This document shows, in pieces, positions 54,956-64,000 of a stretch of DNA of 64,000 nt. This stretch comes from Haemonchus contortus (Eukaryota > Nematoda > Chromadorea > Rhabditida > Trichostrongylidae): assembly GCA_000469685.2 (NCBI GenBank), contig LS997562.1, forward strand, positions 26,190,839 to 26,254,838. The letters run 5' to 3'. Positions within the stretch are counted from its first letter, which is position 1. Each line of letters starts with the position of its first letter. The notes under the pieces are model-generated. The model saw only the letters and a list, made by a program, of their open reading frames with translations, had not been told where the DNA came from and ran no database searches. The translations under genes were made by a program, and so were the position numbers.

Positions 54956-57750
54956 CACCTACTTGCGCGCTGCTGAACGCTAGGAGCCTGGCTAACAAAA
55001 TTCCTCATTTGCATTATTTTCTGAACACAAAAAAGCCACTCATGGTTTTTGTCACTGAATCATGGCTAAACTACAAGATTTCTGATTCCGAGATTTGTTC
55101 CGATCTGCCCTATAGTATCCTAAGAAAAGATCGATTGGCCCGAAGGGGAGGAGGCGTGTGCGTGTTCATCCATGATTTGCTAGTATTCGAGAAAGTCTCT
55201 TTTAGCTGTAAGAGTTTGGCTGCCGATTTGATTCGTTGTGATGTCTTTCTGCCGTCTGGCTGTAAGCATCGTTTCTTACTTGTATACCGTCCGCCTGGCT
55301 CAACAACCAGCCAAGATGATCTCCTGCTATCAATAATTTCTGACCTGGCATCGGCACCCATCTCCACTACCGTTTTAGGCGACCTGAATCTCAATATCGA
55401 TTGGCACCACCGGTTAGGACTTTCGCAGTCTGCATGCAAATTCTTATCGCTTTTTGATTCTTTATCTTTCTGGCAATTCGTGGATTTTCCTACGCGTGAA
55501 AATAGGACACTTGATGTTGTACTCTCTGCAAAGGATAGTATCTCCCGCGTTTGCGCCATGCCTCCCCTCTCCTCTTCGGATCACGCCATCGTTGGCTTTG
55601 CCATGCCCGAAATCACTAGAGAAGAGCGTCCAGCCCTCTTTAGGGATTTCCGACATGCAGATAAAGAAGCAATCGCTCACTGCCTGTCTCGCATTGACTG
55701 GCTGATGGTTTTTGACCACCACCAGAGCATTGACGATATATATGATCGCTATTGCAATATTATCTATAGCCTAATCGATCGCTTCGTTCCTTGGAAAGAA
55801 AATATAAGGCATACATTGAGGTACCCGGTCCATATACTAAATTTGATTCAACAACGTGAAAGGTTGTTTTTACAAATGATCAACCCTACTAAGTCCGCTG
55901 TTTATCAGGAAGTCAGCAAGAAATTAGATTATCATTTGAAGCGTTTCGTAGCATATAGAGTAAAAAAGCTGGCACTCATCGGTAATGTGAAATGTCTTGC
56001 TGCTCATGCGAAGAAATTCCTCAATCATGTACCAGTGAAGCATGTTCTTGAAGGAGTAAGCGGTGAAAAGTACTCAACAAATAAAGAGAAAGGTGAAGCC
56101 TTGGCTGACTATTTTGAAAGCGTTTTTGTGCGCCCCACAGAACGGCAGGTGGCAGTTACCTCTGTTACCGACAAGTCTTTCCAACTACCTGTAATCACCC
56201 AACGAATGGTGCTTGAGCACCTTCTTTCTCTGGAACCTTCTTTTTCAATGACCTCCGATGGGATACCGCAATTCTTCTTCAAACAGTTTGCAAATGAGCT
56301 GGCCAATCCTCTTGCTCACATATTCAATATTTCTCTAATTTTGGGTCAGGTTCCTTCCATTTGGAAGCATGCAATAGTGACGCCCATTCCCAAGAAAAGC
56401 GAATCCAACTCGTTAATCAATTTTAGGCCTATAAGTATTCTCCCCACACCACTTGAAGTGATGGAAAAAATCGTAAATGAGAATCTGCTGAATTGGGTGA
56501 TTAAATTACAATTCATCCCCCTCGAACAGTTTGGTTTCCTACCAGGTGTTTCTACATGCACCCAACTGATCGATTGCACACATAAGTGGATAGAGGCTCT
56601 CAATCTCGTTAAAAAGGTCGATGTGGTCTATTTTGATTTAAGCAAAGCTTTTGACACAGTGTGCCGAACTAGCCTTTTGGCCAGGCTTGAGAGCGTCGGT
56701 GTTCGAGGTTTAGCTCGTACCTTACTGACTGGAAAATGAGTGTGCGGTTCTCTGACTACATTTCTACTGTGAGAGATTGCCCATCGGGAGTCCCTCAAGG
56801 CGGAACTCTCTCACCTCTCCTATTTCTTATTTATACCAGCGATCTTCTTAATTGCGTTAAATGCGACAGCAGACTTAATGTTGCAGCATACGCTGATGAC
56901 ATTAAAGTCTCGGTTGCATATGAAGACAGAGAACAGGATCATGCTGAAAGACTCCTGAATTCTTCTGTCAACAACATGCTTCAATGGTGCAATCATTGGG
57001 GGCTGAAGATCAATCCCACGAAGACCCATTTATTTTCAATAGGATCCTCTTCCCTAGAAATACACTTCCCGGACAGCGCCCCCATACAGCGACATCAACA
57101 TGTTAATGATTTAGGTGTTAATCTTTCTAGAGATATGAAATGGGCTCTACATATTGACGCTGTCTCACGTAAAGCTCTAAAGGTAATGCATATTTTGTTC
57201 CGTAACATCCATAGTTCGGACGCTGCTTTGTGGATAAAGCTCTATAAGACCTATATTCTCCCTGTAGTTGAGTATTGCAGCTCAGTGTGGAGCCCCTCTT
57301 TGGTCAAGGATGTCCAAAAAATTGAGAACGTTCAGAAAGTATTTACGAGAATTTTGTTTTACAGGGCTTTTCCCGACAATAATTATCCACAAGCACTATC
57401 CATACCAATCTAGGCTTAAGAGGCTGAATCTTAAGAGCTTGTTCTATAGACGAGTGCAGTCTGATTTGATTTTGGCTTTTAAGATTCTCAAGTGTGAGCT
57501 ACGCATAAAGCCATCCAGATATTGGACTTTTCGACCAACGCATGGACGTAGAGGACCGTTTCACACCTTCAATCATAGAATTGGCAAGTGGCATCGCACG
57601 TTGAGAGCGAACTGCTTCATCATTCGCACAACTAAATGGCTGGAGTCTCTCCCACCGCATTTTCTGGCATTGAACAGCTCAAAGCTATTCAAATCAGCGA
57701 TTCAAAAAGTCAACCTTTTGGAGTTATTTGGTATCTCTGATGTATCTTGA
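54952..57750 (+). pseudogene. LINE 2 ORF2: endonuclease and reverse transcriptase, two frameshifts
   Basis: Part 1, 54952-56739: endonuclease with NARSL (9-13), TESW (35-38), GDLN (143-146), LDVVLS and SSDH (208-211), then RT with NFRPISIL and YFDLSKAFD. The frame shifts near 56735. Part 2, 56736-57413: SGVPQGGTLSPLLF (17-30) and catalytic YADD (52-55). The frame shifts again at about 57370. Part 3 runs to 57750 with the C-terminal domain. The true start is upstream of 54952 in the ORF2 frame, overlapping ORF1. Confidence 0.88.
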
Positions 57751-58459
57751 TGTAATTCTGTTGATCATGAATTTGTCGGTCGAGCGGCTCGCCTTGCTTA
57801 CCAGATTTTTTTGGGCAACCTTCGTGCCGATTACCCACCTTTGGTTTTTTGTCTGTCATAAGCTTACGAGAGCTGAGTATGCGGCTTATTTTTTTTCACG
57901 TCTACTAGTGGTCTACCCCTACATCCGCCTTGCTTGCCGTTTCCACGAGGGTGGTCGGTATACCCGTGTTTCGAAGTTACGGCAAGTACCTATGACCCCG
58001 CATGTGGCGAGCGGGCATCATGGCCGACTGATGCAGGTTGGTGCTATGGGTAGCTTCTGGCTTCAGACGTGTCTGGTGTTAGCGGCATGACTCACTGCGT
58101 ATACTTCTTGAGTTGAGTCGAAACGTTTCACCACGTTACTTCAATGCAGCGAAGGTCTCCCGCTTATCTCTAAGTGCTACACTGTTTTGAAGCAGTCACC
58201 GGTCCACCTGATTGGCAAATTTGCGACTTTTGTCGCACTCTATTTCATCTTCTCGACCTACTCAGCATAGATTCATTCTTTTTTTTCCAGGCGTCGTTTA
58301 GTCATGATTTACTCATTATTGGATTTCTATTTGCAACTTTCCTTTGTTGTTTTTTTGTTGTTTCTTAATTCTTAAATCACCTTACTAGGTCAACCTCCCA
58401 GCTTATTACTGTCATGGTGTAGCGCGTTCACTACGCATAAATAAATAAATAAATAAATC

Positions 58460-58895
58460 TTCCACACTCTACACAAACTCAATTTGAGTAGTTTTGTCTT
58501 TCTTCCTAGTGTAACCTCTCAAGGACTATGCAGTTGTACTGTTTTCAGAAGGTGTATCATGAGAGATTGCAGTAACGTAGGTTTTTATTCCTCTTCTGAG
58601 TACAATCAAATTGTTTTACAGCCATGAATCACAGAAATTTCGAGTCATTGGGAGACGAGCCCATGCGTAAAGGGCTGCTATACAACGTTTCAGACCGTAT
58701 ATTCTCCTTATTGTACATAGTCTTCACACTTTCGCATGGACAAGCACAATATTTGTCTGCCGATGTCGCGCGGAGCACAAATAGTTAATTAGATGTCTTC
58801 CATCTTAGGTCTGAATAGAAGAGTCTACTGCAAAATCAAAAAAAAAAAGAAAACTCATGGGATGACTTGATAGTACTACCTACCACTATGGAATG
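58460..58895. other. Spacer after LINE 2
   Basis: No gene or repeat structure recognised. Confidence 0.5.
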
Positions 58896-59337
58896 GCTGC
58901 TTTCATAGCCCGCCGGCCGCGGTAGGCATCTTTCATAGTCCACGACAGTCGCGCGACCGATCGCGCGGAACCGTCCACGGCGGTCCTCATAACTAGCGCG
59001 GCCTCCTCGACCGATCGAGCGACCACTGGCGCGATCAGTCGAGCGACCAGTCGCTAGCGACCGGCGACCAGTCGCGTGACCGGTCGCGCGACTGGTCGTG
59101 GACTATGAAAGATGCCGTAGTGCTAGGAGGGGGAAGGGGTGGACGGGACCTTTCGGTCGCGTCACGCCCTAGCCCCTTCGAAGGCAAAAGCAATTTGTCT
59201 CTCTTTGTTTTTCTTTGTTTTCAGCCCTTCGAAGGTGCATAGGCACGACGCGACCTCGTCGGTTTCAGTCTGCCTCTCTCCCTCCTCCTAGCACTACCTC
59301 GACCGGCACGCCGGTCGGGCCGGCGGACTATGGAAGT
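58896..59337. repeat. GC-rich nested foldback element (MITE-like)
   Basis: Outer inverted ends are about 20 bases (near 58900-58920 and 59315-59337; CCGCCGGCC and GGCCGGCGG with CATAG/CTATGG). Inside are two hairpins: a perfect 22-bp inverted repeat, 58925-58946 with 59095-59116, and an inner pair, 59117-59133 with 59281-59297 (TAGGAGG and CCTCCTA). The first loop is packed with GCGACCAGTCGC and GCGACCGGTCGC-like dyads. All ends share a CTTTCATAGTCC-like core, so it may be related MITE copies nested in one another. No coding sequence. Confidence 0.75.
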
Positions 59338-59935
59338 AGTCAATCACATACTCTTGTTCACTCCTAAACTGAGAATTAAGTTAGACCAAATTTCAGACTG
59401 AACTCATTAGTTGTGATAGATAAGTAATGAAATTCTGACATACACTCCTGTTTTGATATTCATTAGACATTATTTACAAACATAAACAAGGTAAAGAGCA
59501 GTCAAAGGAGACCATTTAGGCATCATTTACTCAGATCTTCTCCTCCATCGATCAGCACGACTGTGGTCGGTGTGTGAGAATCGGTTAACTAAAACAACCA
59601 AATAGTAATCAAATAATCTAGATCCATCCTTCAGCTACAGGGAGCAGGTGCGAAATTTGGTAAAGCAGAGGCGGCGGGCGCATGATAAGTGTTCCCATCA
59701 CTAATCTTAGCTGCATCATTAGCGAATTATGCCTATAGAAGTAATCTGATATGTACCTCTACGACAAAAAGTGTGCCACTTGAGAAATGGTCATGCTTAC
59801 GTGATGAACCATACCTTGACGCCTTCATTAGCCACCGCAACAGATTCACGATCTGCGATCTGCTTTATCTAAAACGAATGCATTCTGGTACGCTCTCTAT
59901 ATGATATCTTCCAAATCTTACCTCTTCCTCGTCCC
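59338..59935. other. Stretch downstream of the proline-rich exon
   Basis: On the minus strand a frame near 59660-59725 (SDGNTYHAPAASALPNFAPA) and another near 59820-59875 could be later exons of the proline-rich gene. Splice frames could not be made consistent. Confidence 0.3.
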
Positions 59936-60357
59936 TATTCAACATAGTTGCCGCTGGAACGTATGTTGACGCTTTAGGTAAAGCCGGAGCAGCTGCTTCG
60001 GTTTCGACTGGGCTGTTCCTGTTGAAAGCCGCTACTTAAAGCGGCCTGATACGGTGCAGGCCCTTTATACGGCTGAGATGATGGCTCAGGTTGGTATGAG
60101 GGAAGATCAGGAGGAGCTGCTCGGTATCTGGGTGGGGCTTGGTACGAAGGTGCAGGAGGAGCTTTAATATGTTTGGAAAGGAGGAGGCGGAGGAGGGGGA
60201 GGAGGAGGTGGTGGTGGTGGTGGTGGTGGAGGTGGAGGAGGAGGTGCAACGTATGGTGAAGGAACTGGATAGGAAGGAGGAGCTGCATAAGACGAAGGAC
60301 CAGCAGCATACGCGCCGACGGAAGGTACGACGGGATAGCCACCCATTATGCCTGGCC
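59936..60357 (-). CDS. Proline-rich, probably secreted or structural protein, internal exon(s)
   Basis: After a TTTCAG acceptor (about 60358) the minus strand reads PGIMGGYPVVPSVGAYAAGP, then a long polyproline run. A frame change follows at the CCT/CCA repeat, after which APSYQAPPRYRAAPPDLPSY continues. Another frame gives VETEAAAPALPKASTYVPAA, ending MLNRDEEE at a GAG-GTAAGA donor (about 59935). The frame changes could be short introns, repeat-length errors or decay. The Pro/Tyr/Ala composition is like N-terminal regions of nematode cuticle or ground-like proteins, but the diagnostic domain is not seen. First and last exons are not identified. Confidence 0.45.
60176..60250. repeat. GGA/GGT trinucleotide repeat
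   Basis: Plus-strand (GGAGGT)-type microsatellite. On the minus strand it encodes the polyproline run of the exon described above. Length errors here would shift the reading frame. Confidence 0.85.
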
Positions 60358-60604
60358 TGAAAGATTGGCTGCAATTAGTGCTTTCTTGTAGGCTTGCTGA
60401 TATTTTGTGAACTGATTTTTTTAAGTAATCGATTTCTTCGAGTCATAGAACACACGATATACCATCAATGCTTGTCAAAAATTGGGCGTTCTATAGACCT
60501 ACAGTGGCACTCATCTATGGAAAAAGTCCTATCAAGACTACTAAGAAACTCTTTGAAACTCGATAACCTTGCACATCTTGGCACTGCTGGAATACACGAC
60601 ATCA

Positions 60605-61110
60605 TTGTACAACACACGCTGCTACTTGACACCGAAACACGCTGAGGTGAGCCGTTTGCATGTAGAAGGAGTACGAGCAGTTTGAACGACTATCTGAAAA
60701 AAGTTGGTAAAACCGAAAACTTTTCCGATCCACAAAAGAAGACCAACTTCTCAATGGTTGGTGGGATTCCGTACCTCAACATTATCCACCTGAAATTCTG
60801 ACACAGTTTTTTTTTCATTTTCCACAGCATTAAAAGTTGCAATGTCCTGGGCATGATCAGGAAAATTCAATGGGTCCGATCGCTTTATCTTATTTCCTTG
60901 GCGGCACCTGTGAGGGAAATGGACACACCAGGTCACGAATGTAGTTACACTGAAGGGATGAAGAGTAAAGAAACAAAGGATAAGCGCAGCGGAAGAGAGG
61001 ATTCCGCTCCTAGGAAGACGGTGTCCTGCATGGATTCCATTACCCACATCTTTTCTAGTTCCCTCTCCTGTTCCGTACTATTTGAAGTGACGTGCTTCGT
61101 GGCCATCGGA
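60605..61110 (-). other. Possible exons of an unidentified minus-strand gene
   Basis: A frame containing TTFVTWCVHFPHRCRQGNKI, then SDPLNFPDHAQDIATFNAVE and EFQVDNVE, ends at a GTACGG donor (about 60769). A strong TTTTTTCAG acceptor follows at about 60697. The hydrophobic segment before a basic cluster could be a membrane span. No start or family is recognised; this may be chance. Confidence 0.2.
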
Positions 61111-63117
61111 TCGGAATGGGACACCCCGGTTCGGCAACTTTTTTTGCTACTAGTCTGGGCCCCATTTTGCGATGAGCACTTCGCGAGTGTGATCCCCTAT
61201 AATTGCCTGACCAAATTACAATAACTTGTGCTAGCTTTAGCGGACCGTGAAAGAATTTTCATATGATATAAACGTCATTTTACATTAATCACTCATCCAT
61301 ACCGGAGAAACTCGTTCACTTGAGCTGAGAAGGTCTGCCAAACCGGTACACTACCCTTTTACCTTGTCGCCTCAAGTCGGAAAAATGCGATTGGTTATAC
61401 GACGACCTAGGACGCCCCTGTGAAAACCTAAGCATAAATTATTAACTGTTTGCTGTTCCATCAACACGTATGATTGAGATACTCTGGCAGAAATTCTATG
61501 AAAATTTCTTTTTGCTTGTATAGTGTGATCGGACCATAGCCATTTGAAGCTTCATCTCATTCTGGATCTAGCAGGTCTTGAATAATCAGCAACAAAGGTT
61601 CGAGAGTAAGCTCTGGGACAGCGAGTTTTACTTGACTATTGAGAAGAGGATATGACAACGATCCAATGCTTGAAAAAGCAACACTAGAAACGATGCATTT
61701 CGAGTGAGTGGGAATCAAAATGACGAGGCCACTTCCCTGACATCATACTTGACAATTTCAGAAGTTTTTCCAGTTGTTGTGCTGGGCATTTGTTGGACTT
61801 AAATGATGCATATTCAGGTATCGCAAAAAAATCATCAAAACTGAGCTGATTATCCAGTCGTCATATCCAGCCTCCTTTCATCTCAACCGAAATTCTTATT
61901 GAACGGGAGTTTAAGAGGCAACTCCGCACAGACCGCTAATGTAAGAAGAAGATTCCGTGGAGGGGTTAAATGAGAAAGCTGGAAAAGCCAAGTGGGCTAA
62001 ATAAAAGGCAGCTGGATGTGGGTTCGTCGAAAGTGGCTGCCTACAGATTTACATCTTTACTATAACACTTTCAAAGAGAACTGCTACGGAGAGAAACCCC
62101 AAGAATAATATTCCGAATTTGATTTGTAAGCAACTCAAAAAAATAGAAAAACTAATAAATAAAATAAAATAAAATTAAAAATAAAATAAATAGTTAGCTA
62201 ATAAATAATTAAAGAATTAGAAGTGATAATGACTACAGTAAACATAGCTATATCAGTTACGCCATTATATGAGTCACTTACAATGCCTACCTCTTTCTTT
62301 CACCGGAGAAAGAAAATATGAAAAATACATGCTCTAGGTTTCAGGAGGGAAAGTTGTGGTTGGGCAAAGCCACTGACAATGCACCGTGTCTGTGTCGTGC
62401 CGGATTGGGCATATTCCTAAATTGAGCCGAAAAACATCACTGCTAACCTCTCAACTCTTACATCCCTACGTAGTTGAAGAGAAGCTTGATATTTAGTTTG
62501 AAGTGACAAGTTCAGTGGTATCCCCAAGGCAAGTAGGACGGAATAGAGATATTGGAATTCACCAGGCTCGAAGACTTAAATTATCTTGCTCAAAGAGCAT
62601 TCTTTCTTACATCACCTAACGATGCCATGTGAGGGCGCTCCAGAAGTGAGGTTCGTAGGGGATGCTCGAGTAGTCAAAGCACTGCTAAGCGCTGTCTGAG
62701 ATCAGAAAGTAGAAAACAAAAGGTTCCAAGGCGAACCTTTTCCAATTTACTCTAGAAATGCCTTTTTTCTCTCAGACCAGAGACATCAAACAATTCAAAG
62801 CGATTCGGACTAGTAACAGAATGGCACCTCAAAGTATCATAAAAGACTAGCTCGTCTACCCACGCCGGCTCTCTCCGCCTATGAAACTAGTTTACCTATA
62901 TACGGCCATTACTTCGCTCAGTTCTCAGTGTAGCCATATCAATTTTGAAAGAACGTACACGACAATAACGACAAGAGCAGGGAAATGCTATTGAGGAGTC
63001 CTACTGAGCCAGTTGATGATATCGAAGTATGATAAGATTCTGAGTAAGGGAAATGCGAAATGGTTCATATGTAAGTCACCATGAAAAAAAAAAAGCACAG
63101 CGTTTCCTTGGCACTTA
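61111..63117. other. Intergenic or intronic stretch
   Basis: No coding sequence is supported. It includes an AT-rich low-complexity tract at about 62140-62215 (AAATAAAATAAAATT type). It could be intron of a gene starting at the promoter at 63119-63180. Confidence 0.4.
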
Positions 63118-63118
63118 C

Positions 63119-63180
63119 CATGACGTAGTGGAGATCGTGCAAGGGGGCCTGTAGAACGACTTTGCGCCGCCTTTTATACC
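63119..63180 (-). promoter_or_regulatory. TATA promoter and ATG-plus-donor first exon
   Basis: On the minus strand GGTATAAAAGGCGGCGC (about 63164-63180) is a strong TATA box. About 45 bases downstream an ATG (63121-63119) is followed directly by GTAAGT, a consensus nematode splice donor. An initiator codon abutting an intron is also the arrangement of the gene at 38138. A possible acceptor, CCTTACTCAG, ends near 63042, but the frame after it stops quickly, so the second exon is unresolved. Confidence 0.45.
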
Positions 63181-63522
63181 TGGGGAAGATCGCGGATCCC
63201 GAAGTACAGCCAATCAACTGCCATGGATGCTCAGCAATGCTTTAGCTACCAAAAAAGTCGCCGCGCACTGGTTCTAGGCATCCATTCGCACACGATATCA
63301 TTTGCTACCAGTATTGACTTGACTAGTAGATACATAGTTAAGCCAATGTTACTCTACGACATACTTACGATTGCCGTTTTTTCAAACCATATCTAAGTGG
63401 CATACGATGTGCATGAAAGACGACAAGGTCAACCATCCCTACACTAGAATACTTCTGGACCTAAAACGTATCCAAGGTCTCTTCAGGTATGGTCCAGATC
63501 AATAAGATTTATCAGGAGAAAC

Positions 63523-63957
63523 ACATTATGTAGATTACTGAGTTTTGTTGTTGTCTTGAACTCTCCACGAGGTTTTTAAATAACCTTTATTAGGCTGACG
63601 TTTCGACAGACTTTAATAAAAGCAGACTTCAATGAAGACCTACCCGAGCTGGCAACTGGTCGTCTGGTACCACTACTTGTTGGGTGTTTCGAGGAATCCA
63701 CAAAGTTACGGTGAGTGGTCCTCCTTTCGAACCCTTGCGTGCCCTGGGGGTCTGGGTTGGTGGAGACGTTTGATCGGGAAATAGTCACAGATTGTTGATG
63801 ATCCGTTCAGGCCTTCTGAAGAAGGCGATTCCGCCGAAATGTCAGCCTAACTAAGAGTTTAATTTAAAAACCTCGTGAAGAGTTCAAGACAACAACAAAA
63901 CTTCAGTAATATAATCATGCCGAGGTTCATAGAAAGACCGTACTTGAACATTATGTA
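63523..63957. mobile_element. Penelope-like element insertion 3 (miniature inverted pair)
   Basis: A 74-base minus-strand PLE 3' terminus (63533-63606) faces a plus-strand 3' terminus that starts at the end of the PLE coding sequence (from about 63607). The hammerhead-like motif of the right part is at about 63809-63849. The unit is flanked by ACATTATGTA at 63523-63532 and 63948-63957. Here the 45-base terminal extension is on the right (63901-63947), opposite to insertions 1 and 2. No GIY-YIG coding sequence remains. Confidence 0.85.
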
Positions 63958-64000
63958 AGAACCGTTCGTTACGTTATCGTATGCAAAGTTCGCCCTATCG

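Larger units (their letters stand above)
54251..58459 (+). mobile_element. CR1/Jockey-like LINE 2, full coding length, mutated
   Basis: Plus-strand LINE with ORF1 (54251-54955, one internal stop) and ORF2 (54952-57750, two frameshifts). A 3' UTR of about 680 bases follows, ending in an (AAAT)n tail at 58436-58459. It shares ORF1 blocks and ORF2 layout with the LINE at 42404-46434 but is clearly a different family (YADD instead of FADD, different tail). The 5' boundary and target duplication were not located. Confidence 0.88.

Noticed and set aside
57728..58090. 120-codon open frame with a hydrophobic start downstream of LINE 2 ORF2
   Set aside because: It is in the LINE 3' UTR, between ORF2 stop and the (AAAT)n tail, and overlaps the ORF2 end; no domain seen.
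60164..60342. Leu/His-rich and Glu/Val-rich frames across the trinucleotide repeat
   Set aside because: Shadows of the GGA/GGT microsatellite in other frames; only the proline frame continues into plausible protein.
1..64000. CRISPR arrays, operons, ribosome-binding sites, attachment sites
   Set aside because: Sequence is eukaryotic in organisation; no regularly spaced repeats or bacterial gene clusters were seen.

Overview
This window looks like repeat-rich nuclear DNA of a nematode, probably a clade V (strongylid, hookworm-like) worm. The evidence is one small secreted-protein gene with 62- and 55-base introns and TTCAG-type acceptors, together with the transposon repertoire: Penelope-like, Gypsy-type LTR, Mutator-like, mariner/Tc1 and CR1/Jockey-like LINE elements. 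There is no bacterial organisation, no tRNA, rRNA or CRISPR. Species assignment is inference. Almost all recognisable coding sequence is transposon-derived and most of it is broken.

Layout. 1-737: an internally deleted mariner that interrupts an older coding fragment. 5777-7637 and 8199-10820: two Penelope-like (PLE) insertions, each a head-to-head inverted pair with GIY-YIG endonuclease arms and each flanked as one unit by a short target duplication; 63523-63957 is a third, mini version. 15491-27816: a Gypsy-type LTR retrotransposon on the minus strand (gag, protease, RT, RNase H, truncated integrase, and an extra ORF after integrase). Its 5' LTR is split by a complete 4.4-kb Mutator-like transposon (23305-27739) with about 105-base TIRs and a 9-base target duplication. 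30257-31152: two mariner remnants in opposite orientation. 31585-31726: a solo hammerhead-like PLE terminus. 36815-37102: a mariner tail. 41066-41660: a decayed DDE transposase.

41922-46880: a Tc1-like transposase split by a near-intact 4.03-kb CR1/Jockey-like LINE (42404-46434) with a 6-base target duplication. 48488-51772: related repeats flanking a decayed superfamily-1 (UPF1-like) helicase. 54251-58459: a second LINE on the plus strand. 58896-59337: an extremely GC-rich nested foldback element.

Host genes. The best host gene is 38138-38827 (plus), a spliced gene for a secreted Pro/Ala/Gly-rich protein of about 190 residues. A proline-rich exon lies at about 59936-60357 (minus), and a TATA box plus ATG that runs straight into a splice donor lies at 63119-63180 (minus). 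The history is layered: transposons inserted in transposons with readable target duplications, which makes this a good locus for dating element activity.
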